NCBI GenBank assembly: GCA_021824175.1
Contig: JAKALP010000005.1
Location: 186,001-250,000, forward strand
Source of the DNA: Deltaproteobacteria bacterium
Lineage (GTDB): Bacteria > Desulfobacterota > Desulfobacteria > Desulfobacterales > Desulfosarcinaceae
Length of the DNA: 64,000 nucleotides
Direction of reading: 5' to 3'
The notes beneath the pieces are model-generated. The model was not told where the DNA came from, ran no database searches, and was given only the letters and a program-made list of their open reading frames with translations. Positions within the stretch are counted from its first letter, which is position 1; each line of letters begins with the position of its first letter. The translations under genes were made by a program, and so were the position numbers. This document shows positions 47,551-54,537 of this stretch, piece after piece.

Positions 47551-47967
47551 TTAACCGTCCTTAATTGTGGATTTAAGCATGCTCTTGTATGCATCGGCAA
47601 TTGCTTCGCCCAGGGTGTTGACCGCCAGCCGGGCACAATGGAGGTGGTCTTCCGGCAATCCATCCAGCTCGCGGGCCACCTCTTCGGGTGACAAAAGCAA
47701 GGCCTCATCCATGCTCTTGCCTTCAATCAGCGCGCACACCGCGTCGGCGCATGCCACCGTGTATACGCAGCCCGTGGGAATGTGACCAACCGCCGCAATG
47801 GTGCTCCCTTCAAGTCGCACGGTCATTTCTACTGTATCGCCGCAACTACCCACGCCAAGTGCTTTGCCTTGGGCGCCTTCGACGGCGCCCTGATGGACCG
47901 GCGAACAGGAATAACGCCGAAAGCGTTCGCTGACCTGCTCTTTATGTTCAAACTCTGAATGTCCCAT
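47551..47967 (-). CDS. NifU/IscU-like scaffold protein, first copy
   Basis: 138 residues with the three scaffold cysteines Cys42 (GSCGDTVEM), Cys67 (PTGCVYT) and Cys111 (LHCARLAVNTL) plus Asp44. This is the NifU N-terminal/IscU module, which assembles transient 2Fe-2S/4Fe-4S clusters. No NifU C-terminal part is present. It begins 3 bp after the NifX gene stop, so the pair is likely coupled. A related copy is at 58350. Confidence 0.8.
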   Translation of the reverse strand: MGHSEFEHKEQVSERFRRYSCSPVHQGAVEGAQGKALGVGSCGDTVEMTVRLEGSTIAAVGHIPTGCVYTVACADAVCALIEGKSMDEALLLSPEEVARELDGLPEDHLHCARLAVNTLGEAIADAYKSMLKSTIKDG

Positions 47968-47970
47968 GGC

Positions 47971-48348
47971 CTAGTGACCACCACCGCAAGTATGCTCCTG
48001 ACTGAATTGCATCAGCCGACCTTCAATGGCGGCCTGAACCGCCTCGCCCACGGTGCGGGCGCCGCCGCCGTAATAGACCTGGATGCCCACCTGGTTGAAG
48101 CCCATCAGGGGTCTGAACCCCATGCCGCCGGCGATCAGCTGTTGAACGCCTTTGCTCGCCAAGTATTGTACCGGCGCCATACAGCCGCCTTGTTGATGGG
48201 GGACATTGGGGATCACGGCCACATGTCCGATGGCACCGTCCCGAACCGTCACCAGCGTATACATGTCACAATGACCGAAATGCTGTCCCACCGGCGCATC
48301 CAGTCCGCCGGGCTGTTCCGAAGGAATCGCGATTAAAAGTGAACTCAT
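47971..48348 (-). CDS. NifX/MTH1175-like protein (orange-protein family), first copy
   Basis: 125 residues: SLLIAIPSEQPGGLDAPVGQ, FGHCDMYTLVTV, and the tail CGGGH. It matches the dinitrogenase iron-molybdenum cofactor / MTH1175 family to which Desulfovibrio orange protein (ORP, a Mo-Cu sulfide protein) belongs. It is in a cluster with two MinD-type ATPases and a sigma-54 regulator, the setting described for ORP. Cofactor content cannot be told from sequence. Other NifX domains lie at 50216 and 56368. Confidence 0.8.
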   Translation of the reverse strand: MSSLLIAIPSEQPGGLDAPVGQHFGHCDMYTLVTVRDGAIGHVAVIPNVPHQQGGCMAPVQYLASKGVQQLIAGGMGFRPLMGFNQVGIQVYYGGGARTVGEAVQAAIEGRLMQFSQEHTCGGGH

Positions 48349-48369
48349 TGGTTAGACCTCCGTCAATTT

Positions 48370-48412
48370 AGTTGATTTGTTGATTCGTTAGTTCGTTGAT
48401 TCGGAAACGGTC
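48370..48412. repeat. Heptad TTGATT tract, copy 2
   Basis: AGTTGAT, TTGTTGAT, TCGTTAG, TTCGTTGAT units of about 7 bp lie between the MinD gene and the NifX gene. Confidence 0.55.
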
Positions 48413-48439
48413 GATAGCCTCAATCGGTACCCGTTCACG

Positions 48440-49348
48440 TCAAGGTGCCGCCCGTGATTGAATGACGCGACCATTCGACGAATCAAAGAAACACATGATT
48501 TCATTAAAGGCATTGCGCACCGCCTGGGCGGTGCTGCCTTGGGAGTACTCAGTCAGGGCCACTGCCCGCACCATGGCGTGCACAAAGTCGGGATCATGGG
48601 GCAGTTGGGCCACCACGGGAAGATTTTGGCTAACACAAAAGGTCTTGATCTCGTGCACCAGGGTGGCGTGCAAATCATATTTGTTGATGATCACTACCGC
48701 CGGCAGCCGAAAATGACCGCACAGCTCAACCACACGCTTCAAATCGTGCAGTCCGGAGGGGGTCGGTTCGGTCACCAACACGGCCAAGTCCTGACCTGAA
48801 ATGGCGCTGATCACCGGGCAGCCGATACCTGGTGGGCCGTCGGAAATTACCAGCCGGGCACCCTTCTCCTTCGCCAGGGTTTTGGCTTCCTGGCGTAGCT
48901 GGGCCACTAGTTTGCCCGAGTTCTCCTGGCCGGGAAAAAGTTGGGCGTGCACCAGCGGTCCGAAGCGAGTATTGGAAATGCGCCACTCCCCGCAATGCTT
49001 GGCCGTGAAGTCAATGGCCTTTTCCGGGCAGAATTTGACGCACACGCCGCACCCTTCACAGCGCAGGGGATTGATCCGATAATCGGTTGTGTTTGTTTGC
49101 ACCGCCCCGAAGCGGCACATCTCCAGGCATGTGCCGCAGTGACTGCAACGCGTCCCATCGATGTGCGCCTCGAAGCCGGCGATAAAGGGCGTTGCCGTCG
49201 AAAGCTCCGGCCGTAGCACCAGGTGCAGGTCCGGCGCATCCACGTCCAAATCGCACAACACAGCATTATCGCTTAAATGCGCAAAAGCCGCGGTCAGCGA
49301 GGTTTTGCCCGTGCCTCCTTTGCCGCTGATGATCAGGACCTCATGCAT
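48440..49348 (-). CDS. MinD-like ATPase with ferredoxin insert, second
   Basis: From ATG 49348, 302 residues. Deviant Walker A SGKGGTGKT (8-16) and DLDVDAPDLHL; two 4Fe-4S sites inserted after the P-loop: Cys68, 71, 74, 78 and Cys97, 100, 103, 107. This is the 'ParA/MinD ATPase with ferredoxin domain' family whose members sit in orp clusters of sulfate reducers. ATP-driven delivery of a metal or cluster is the usual hypothesis. Its start overlaps the end of the upstream MinD gene by 8 bp. The long open frame starting upstream is not the real N-terminus. Confidence 0.9.
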   Translation of the reverse strand: MHEVLIISGKGGTGKTSLTAAFAHLSDNAVLCDLDVDAPDLHLVLRPELSTATPFIAGFEAHIDGTRCSHCGTCLEMCRFGAVQTNTTDYRINPLRCEGCGVCVKFCPEKAIDFTAKHCGEWRISNTRFGPLVHAQLFPGQENSGKLVAQLRQEAKTLAKEKGARLVISDGPPGIGCPVISAISGQDLAVLVTEPTPSGLHDLKRVVELCGHFRLPAVVIINKYDLHATLVHEIKTFCVSQNLPVVAQLPHDPDFVHAMVRAVALTEYSQGSTAQAVRNAFNEIMCFFDSSNGRVIQSRAAP

Positions 49349-50219
49349 GGCGGGCCTCCGAGCGGGGTGCGTCAAGACCGCGCAGAGTCTGGACCAGATT
49401 TTTGAAAAGCTCCGCCATGGCGTTAGAGCTGCGGGCAATGACGGCGCCATTCGCATAGGCTTCGGCAATGGCGCGGTCGTAAGGGATCTCCGCCAAGATT
49501 GGCAGACCCGCCTGGCGACAAAATCCGTAGACTTCGTCATTGCCCAGACCGGCCCGGTTGACGATCACGCCCATCTGCTTTCCCAATGGCGAAAAAGCCT
49601 GATGAGCCAAACGCAGATCAAAGGCGCCAAAAGGCGTGGGTTCGGTGACCAGCACAATCAAATCGCTTTCCATCACGGCATTGACAGCCGGGCAGCTGAC
49701 TCCCGGCGGGGCATCGAAGAGGATATCAGCGCCTTGCGAAGCGGCAGTGGAGACTGCCGGGTGACCGATCACCTGACGGATCAGCGGCGGACTCATGGCC
49801 TCTCCGACCCGCAGACGACCGGTCACGAAACCAATGGCGCCGGCCTCTCCCCATTGGATCTCTCCGAGAATACGCCGGCCTTCGGTAATGGCGCCGGTGG
49901 GGCATACAGCCATGCAACCGCCGCAACCATGACACATCTCAGGGAAGCACAACATCACGCGGTTAAAGACTGAGATGGCCTTGTATTGGCAAAGCTCGGC
50001 GCACTCCCGGCAATAGGTGCATTTGCTCTCATCCACCTGCGGTACGATCATGGCGGCATCGATACGGCCGCTGATGACCGGTTTCAAAAACAGGTGCAGA
50101 TTGGGCTCCTCCACATCCAGATCCACCGCGGTCACGGGCCGATCCCAACTGATGGCCAGGGAGGCGCTCACCATGGTTTTGCCGGTGCCCCCTTTGCCGC
50201 TGGCAATGGCGATTTTCAT
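49341..50219 (-). CDS. MinD-like ATPase with ferredoxin insert, first
   Basis: From ATG 50219, 292 residues. P-loop SGKGGTGKT (7-15), DLDVEEPNLHLF, and two 4Fe-4S sites at Cys67, 70, 73, 77 and Cys96, 99, 102, 106. It is the paralogue of the next gene; such tandem pairs occur in the orp operons. The start overlaps the DUF134-NifX stop (ATGA), indicating translational coupling in one operon. Confidence 0.92.
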   Translation of the reverse strand: MKIAIASGKGGTGKTMVSASLAISWDRPVTAVDLDVEEPNLHLFLKPVISGRIDAAMIVPQVDESKCTYCRECAELCQYKAISVFNRVMLCFPEMCHGCGGCMAVCPTGAITEGRRILGEIQWGEAGAIGFVTGRLRVGEAMSPPLIRQVIGHPAVSTAASQGADILFDAPPGVSCPAVNAVMESDLIVLVTEPTPFGAFDLRLAHQAFSPLGKQMGVIVNRAGLGNDEVYGFCRQAGLPILAEIPYDRAIAEAYANGAVIARSSNAMAELFKNLVQTLRGLDAPRSEARHA

Positions 50220-50980
50220 GCGCCGTACCCCTTGGCGTCGGCCAGGTCGGACCACTGCAGCGCGCCACTTTGGAACCGCTCCACCGCCTGGCGCACCGTC
50301 ATCTGATCCAGATTCTGGGCGATGCGGATGCCGGCGGCCGCCAATGCCTGGAAGGCCTTGGGGCCCACGTAACCAGTCAACACAGCGGTGGCGCCAGCGC
50401 GCGCCACGGTTTCAGCGGCCTGAATGCCCGCCCCCTGGGCCCGGACCTGGGCCGCGCCGTTTTGAATGTAGTCAAAACTCATGGTGGCCGGATCGATGAC
50501 GATAAATCCGGCCGCGCGACCGAAACGGGGGTCTACCGGATCATCCAGGTTTGGACCTTCGCTGCTGATGGCAATACGATTCATTTGATCTTGCTCCTTT
50601 GGGCCGGCTTGGATCGGCATGGGGCGTTCGGCCCCTGCGGATAGATCCTGCGCCGGCGATTGTTCGGCTTCGCCTTCAAAAGTTTGACGACAAGCGCGAT
50701 ATTCGCCGCCATGGATTCTCAAGGCCATGCCGTTTACTATCGCCTTGGCCACGCTTTGCCGGGCCGTTGATAAGATTCGGCCAAAGGTCTGCCGGGATAC
50801 CTGCATCTGTTGGGCAGCCGCATCCTGGCTCAGCCTCTCAAGGTCGGCCAGGCGGATGGCCTCAAAACCATCCAGGGTCAAGTAGACTTCAGCCAGCTCA
50901 CGGAGTGGCACCCCCCTAGGCTTGAAATAGGTAATGTCTGGGGCGTTCGTGATCCGACGGCATTTTCGTGGTCTCGGCAT
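50216..50980 (-). CDS. DUF134 HTH fused to NifX/MTH1175 domain
   Basis: 254 residues. Residues 1-100 are DUF134 (MPRPRKCRRI, PRGVPLRELAEVYLTLDGFE, VSRQTFGRILSTARQSVA), which contains a helix-turn-helix at about 43-75. Residues 133-245 are a NifX/MTH1175 domain (RIAISSEGPNLDDPVDPRFG, GAAAV-like pocket). DUF134 proteins are common in ORP-type clusters and are suspected DNA-binding. The fusion suggests a regulator that senses the cofactor bound to its own NifX domain; this is inference. Stop overlaps the next start by 4 bp. Confidence 0.88.
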   Translation of the reverse strand: MPRPRKCRRITNAPDITYFKPRGVPLRELAEVYLTLDGFEAIRLADLERLSQDAAAQQMQVSRQTFGRILSTARQSVAKAIVNGMALRIHGGEYRACRQTFEGEAEQSPAQDLSAGAERPMPIQAGPKEQDQMNRIAISSEGPNLDDPVDPRFGRAAGFIVIDPATMSFDYIQNGAAQVRAQGAGIQAAETVARAGATAVLTGYVGPKAFQALAAAGIRIAQNLDQMTVRQAVERFQSGALQWSDLADAKGYGA

Positions 50981-51062
50981 GCTCCCCCTTCTCCAAAGGT
51001 CTTTATAAACAGCCCGATCTTGAAGATGGCTTGTTATGAGCTTATGCCATTTAACTCCTACT

Positions 51063-51075
51063 GTTATCTGATAAC
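51063..51075. promoter_or_regulatory. Palindrome GTTATC-T-GATAAC
   Basis: A perfect 6-1-6 palindrome lies 83-95 bp upstream of the DUF134-NifX start. It may be an operator for a DUF134 protein. Confidence 0.35.
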
Positions 51076-51102
51076 CATGTCAAGCAAAATGGGCATATGC
51101 TC

Positions 51103-51525
51103 TTAAAAATTTTCTTGCGTCGAGCCTTCCGCCGTTGGACCGCGCCTCAGTTTTGCCTGTTGACGACTCCTTTCCGTACAACCCGATCCGCGTCGGCGAC
51201 CGCAGCCCATGCCAGCGGTCGACTCTTGAGATCCGGCCACCTTGTAATGGCCGCCATCGATGTGAATGGCCCAACCGTTGCTGAGGGCTTTGGCAACCAC
51301 GCCGCGAGCTTCATTAAGCATTCTTGAAAAGGTGGGACGCGAAACTCCCATCATATCGGCGGCTTCATCATGGTCTCGCGCTTCAGCATCGGCCAGACGC
51401 ATAGCCTCCAGACCTTCCACCGTTAAATTGACGCCGGTTAGCCCTTCCAGCGGAACGCCTTGAGGCTTGTAAAAAGTGTGTACCGGGGCCTGTCCGACGC
51501 GTCGGAACATTCTGGGCCTTGGCAT
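51103..51525 (-). CDS. DUF134-family protein, HTH
   Basis: From ATG 51525 (AAGGAGG 5 nt upstream) 140 residues: MPRPRMFRRVGQAPVHTFYK, GVPLEGLTGVNLTVEGLEAM, VSRPTFSRMLNEARGVVA, a helix-turn-helix domain of the DUF134 family, closely similar to the N-terminal part of the fused gene downstream. The C-terminus (MGCGRRRGSGCTERSRQQ) is basic with two cysteines. An inverted repeat overlaps its upstream region. It lies between the MBL-fold gene and the DUF134-NifX gene on the same strand. Confidence 0.85.
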   Translation of the reverse strand: MPRPRMFRRVGQAPVHTFYKPQGVPLEGLTGVNLTVEGLEAMRLADAEARDHDEAADMMGVSRPTFSRMLNEARGVVAKALSNGWAIHIDGGHYKVAGSQESTAGMGCGRRRGSGCTERSRQQAKLRRGPTAEGSTQENF

Positions 51526-51539
51526 GGCATCCTCCTTAG

Positions 51540-51559
51540 TTATGAAATAATGTTCATAA
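51540..51559. promoter_or_regulatory. Inverted repeat TTATGAA-N6-TTCATAA
   Basis: A 7-bp perfect inverted repeat spaced by 6 bp begins 15 bp upstream of the DUF134 start codon, just before the ribosome site. Good candidate for autoregulation by the HTH protein it precedes. Confidence 0.5.
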
Positions 51560-51605
51560 TAAACATCGGCGAGGATGCCTGTCAATGGTTGTTTTGAACA
51601 TATTT

Positions 51606-52565
51606 TCAAAAAAGGTAGGTAGTACCAACTGTGTTCAGCACAAATTGCGAGGGCATTTCAGTGGCAAAACGGTTGATGGCCTTCCAGCCGGTGCAATGCA
51701 TTGGGGCGATGACCGCCGGCGCGACCGCTTTCATGGCCTGCACCGTGGATTCAATGGCCCCCTCGCTGGGGCCGCTCAAATGAAAACCACCCAAGACAGC
51801 ATGGATGCGCTCGACGCCACTGACTTTAGCCGCATGCTTGACCGTATTGATGATGCCGGCATGGGAGCAGCCGCCCAGCAGGACCAGACCTTTGTCTTTC
51901 ACATTGAAAGCAATGGCCTGGTCGTCAATGAAACTGTCCGGCGCCCATTGGCCGTTGCGTTTGGCTTCCAAACCCGGCGAGCCGGTTTCGAAATCGGTAA
52001 CCCTCTCGACGGTACCGGTCACCAGAACATACCCTCCGGCCAGCGTTGACGGGTCGGAGCGTTTGTCTATGACAGCGCCGGCAGCGGTTAGCACCTCCTG
52101 TTTTAACGCAGGCATAGGGACATACAATTCAGGCCCCATTTTGATGCGGCGCTCTACAAAGGCATCCGGGTGCACCACCAGGGGCACGGTTTTCTTGGCT
52201 TGCTTGAGAAATTGAGGTAATCCAGCAAAGTGATCGAAATGGCCATGGCTCAGCACAATGCTCTCCAGATCCTCAATCTTGTGACGCACCACGCCGAATT
52301 GGACTGCCAGACTCGCGGCCATCAACGCTGTGTTGTGCATAATGCAGGTCCCGGAAATGCCGGCATCCATCACGAGGGTGTGCTTGGCTTGGCCGGCGTA
52401 AACAGTGACCAGATACCCCAGGCCATGTTCGGCCATGGGCGCGGCTGGCGGCGCCACCCGCATTCTTTTGACCGTTTCGGTATCTGGTAGAAGAATGTCG
52501 CTGTAGTTATCCACCAGAATAGTGACTTCCGCCCGATCCACTTCGGGCAAAGGAATATGGGCCAT
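51606..52565 (-). CDS. MBL-fold metallo-hydrolase
   Basis: 319 residues. The metal-binding motif is SHGHFDHFAGL (His107, His109, Asp111, His112), with further ligands GCSHAGII and HCTGW. The arrangement resembles the 7,8-dihydropterin-6-methyl-4-(beta-D-ribofuranosyl)aminobenzene-5'-phosphate synthase-like branch of the MBL family. It is the first gene after the sigma-54 promoter and is presumed to head the ORP-type operon. Substrate unknown. Confidence 0.85.
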   Translation of the reverse strand: MAHIPLPEVDRAEVTILVDNYSDILLPDTETVKRMRVAPPAAPMAEHGLGYLVTVYAGQAKHTLVMDAGISGTCIMHNTALMAASLAVQFGVVRHKIEDLESIVLSHGHFDHFAGLPQFLKQAKKTVPLVVHPDAFVERRIKMGPELYVPMPALKQEVLTAAGAVIDKRSDPSTLAGGYVLVTGTVERVTDFETGSPGLEAKRNGQWAPDSFIDDQAIAFNVKDKGLVLLGGCSHAGIINTVKHAAKVSGVERIHAVLGGFHLSGPSEGAIESTVQAMKAVAPAVIAPMHCTGWKAINRFATEMPSQFVLNTVGTTYLF

Positions 52566-52626
52566 CGCTGTTCTCCTCCCCGTTTGGCTTCTATCAAGAA
52601 TATCTGTTCTTCAAAAGACATGACTC

Positions 52627-52642
52627 AGCAATGGATGTGCCA
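52627..52642 (-). promoter_or_regulatory. Sigma-54 promoter of the ORP-type operon
   Basis: On the minus strand: TGGCAC-N5-TTGCT, the full -24/-12 consensus with 10 bp between GG and GC. It directs transcription leftward into the MBL-fold gene, whose start is about 60 bp away. The neighbouring gene encodes a sigma-54 activator. Confidence 0.8.
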
Positions 52643-52711
52643 AACCGCCATCGAGGCGAACGTGTCCCGCCGCAGGCTTACAATCTCATCTGGTCTTGGT
52701 GTTGACTATTT

Positions 52712-52727
52712 TCGTGCAATATGCAAT
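52712..52727 (+). promoter_or_regulatory. Candidate enhancer TCGTGCAATATGCAAT
   Basis: Located about 100 bp upstream of the predicted transcription start of the ORP-type operon. It matches 15 of 16 bases of the reverse complement at 54280-54295. A weaker third match (GCAAAATGCACG at about 52748) lies nearby. Likely binding site of the sigma-54 activator. Confidence 0.55.
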
Positions 52728-52775
52728 TTTCTCCCCAAGTGAAGCCGGCAAAATGCACGGATAGGAGCTGACCCC

Positions 52776-54149
52776 ATGGCCACCCGCGACGTCAAGCAAA
52801 AACAGCAGATCGATGTGGTTTTGAACTCCATCAATGAAGGGGTTTTCACGGTGGACCAGAATTTTCGCATTACTTCCTTTAATCGAGCCGCCGAGCGCAT
52901 CACCGGCATATCCCGCCAGCAGGTGTTGGGCAGAGCCTGCTGCGACGTATTTCATGCCGACATCTGTGAATCCGCTTGCGCTCTCCGGCGGACCTTTGCC
53001 ACGGGCCGGCCCGTGGTCAATGCCACGGCTAATATTGTCAACAACCAGGGCGATCGCGTGCCCATTCGCATTTCGACCGCCATTTTGAAAAACACGGCTG
53101 GCGATACCATCGGCGGCGTGGAAACATTTCAAGATCTAAGCCAGGTCGAGCAGCTGCAAAAAGAGCTGGAGAGCCGCTATACCTTTGAGGATATCGTGGG
53201 ACGCAGCAGCGCCATGATGCAGTTGTTCAAAGTACTTCCCCAAATTGCCGAAAGCGACAGCACGGTGTTGATTCAAGGCGCCAGCGGCACGGGCAAGGAA
53301 CTCTTTGCCCGGGCCATTCACAACCTCTCCCCCCGGCGTAAAAAACGATTCGTGGCGGTCAACTGCGCCGCCCTGCCCGATGCGCTATTGGAAAGCGAGC
53401 TGTTCGGCCACAAAGCCGGGGCGTTTACCGATGCCAAGCGGGATAAGGCCGGTCGATTCGAGCTGGCCGATGGCGGCACTATTTTTCTGGATGAGATTGG
53501 AGATATCTCCTCTGCCATGCAGATGCGCCTCTTACGGGTTCTCCAGGACCATTTCATCGAACCTTTAGGCGCCGTCCAACCCAAGCCAGTGAATATCCGC
53601 GTCGTGGCGGCCACCAATAAGGACTTGGCCAACCTGGTAAAGAGCGGCCAATTCCGGGAAGATCTCTTCTATCGCATTCGGGTCATCCATATGAATTTGC
53701 CGACTCTGAAAGAACGGCGCGAGGACATTCCTCTGCTAATCGACCACCTGGTGGGCAAATTCAACCGCTTGCAAACCAAAGACATTGCCGGCACGTCGCC
53801 CGAAGTGATCGCGCGTCTGATGGCCTATGAGTTTCCAGGCAACGTGCGTGAACTCGAAAATATCATTGAGCAAGCCTTTGTGTTGTGCCGCACGGGGAGA
53901 ATTGAGTTGCGGCATTTGCCCCCGGAATTGCGCTCCGACAAGGAATCGGTCGGCCAACGCATCGGCTCCATGAATCTGCGTGTCATGGAAAAGCAGATGA
54001 TGGCCGAAGCGCTGCGCATCTACCAGGGCAACCGCAAGATGGCGGCCGGATCGCTGGGGATTGATGTGGCCACCCTCTTTCGAAAGATAAAAGCCCACGG
54101 CATCGAAGCGCCGGAAAGCGACGGACGGGGAAGGCGGCGGGGCCGTTGA
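52776..54149 (+). CDS. Sigma-54-dependent activator with PAS domain
   Basis: 457 residues: PAS domain (about 10-125), AAA+ domain (about 135-365) with Walker A GASGTGKE (168-175) and the sigma-54 contact loop GAFTDA (215-220, usual GAFTGA), and a Fis-type HTH at the end (NRKMAAGSLGIDVATLFRKI). The PAS domain has a Cys-rich segment, Cys55-Cys56, Cys64, Cys68, which could hold a redox or Fe-S sensor. It is transcribed away from the MBL gene and followed by the HdrD-like gene, both with sigma-54 promoters. This fits the activator of divergent orp operons described in Desulfovibrio. Confidence 0.92.
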   Translation: MATRDVKQKQQIDVVLNSINEGVFTVDQNFRITSFNRAAERITGISRQQVLGRACCDVFHADICESACALRRTFATGRPVVNATANIVNNQGDRVPIRISTAILKNTAGDTIGGVETFQDLSQVEQLQKELESRYTFEDIVGRSSAMMQLFKVLPQIAESDSTVLIQGASGTGKELFARAIHNLSPRRKKRFVAVNCAALPDALLESELFGHKAGAFTDAKRDKAGRFELADGGTIFLDEIGDISSAMQMRLLRVLQDHFIEPLGAVQPKPVNIRVVAATNKDLANLVKSGQFREDLFYRIRVIHMNLPTLKERREDIPLLIDHLVGKFNRLQTKDIAGTSPEVIARLMAYEFPGNVRELENIIEQAFVLCRTGRIELRHLPPELRSDKESVGQRIGSMNLRVMEKQMMAEALRIYQGNRKMAAGSLGIDVATLFRKIKAHGIEAPESDGRGRRRGR

Positions 54150-54175
54150 TTCGTTTATTGATTGATTCGTTAATC
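54144..54175. repeat. Heptad TTGATT tract, copy 3
   Basis: TTGATTCG and TTGATTGATTCG units overlap the stop codon of the activator gene. A reverse-oriented related tract (CAATCAACCAATTAACGAATC) is at about 54244-54264. Confidence 0.5.
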
Positions 54176-54279
54176 GAGGATGTTCATTTTGGCTTTTCAT
54201 ATGCAACGCACATCCATCAGGTAGAATTCCTTTCTCGAATAAAGCAATCAACCAATTAACGAATCACCTAAAGCACGGC

Positions 54280-54295
54280 ATTGCAAATTGCACGA
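54280..54295 (-). promoter_or_regulatory. Candidate enhancer, second copy
   Basis: On the minus strand TCGTGCAATTTGCAAT; one base different from the site at 52712. It lies about 170 bp upstream of the expected start of the HdrD-like transcript. Confidence 0.5.
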
Positions 54296-54434
54296 ATCGG
54301 TGCTCGCCCGACTACCGGTTCTTCCACCCGCCCCACTCATTAAACATTCACCAATACCTTCATTTCTCCATGCAGCGCAGCGTTGTCAAAGCAAATCCGT
54401 AAGAATTCCTTTGCCTGTTACCCGCCTTTTTATT

Positions 54435-54450
54435 TGGCACAATGGGTGCT
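54435..54450 (+). promoter_or_regulatory. Sigma-54 promoter of the HdrD-like gene
   Basis: TGGCAC-N5-GTGCT with correct GG-N10-GC spacing, about 88 bp upstream of the start codon. The -12 box has G for the first T. Confidence 0.6.
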
Positions 54451-54537
54451 ACCGATCGGGTATTGGATACTTCCGCGAACAGCCGGCGATCAATATATCA
54501 ACATATCAACTCATTTAAGTAAGGAGGACGAAACCCT

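Larger units (their letters stand above)
54150..54537 (+). other. 388-bp regulatory region before the HdrD-like gene
   Basis: Holds the heptad tracts, the candidate enhancer at 54280 and the sigma-54 promoter at 54435. No gene. Confidence 0.5.

Noticed and set aside
54276-54294. CGGCAT...TTGCA as a sigma-54 promoter
   Set aside because: Spacing between GG and GC is 11 bp, not 10; the site at 54435 fits better.
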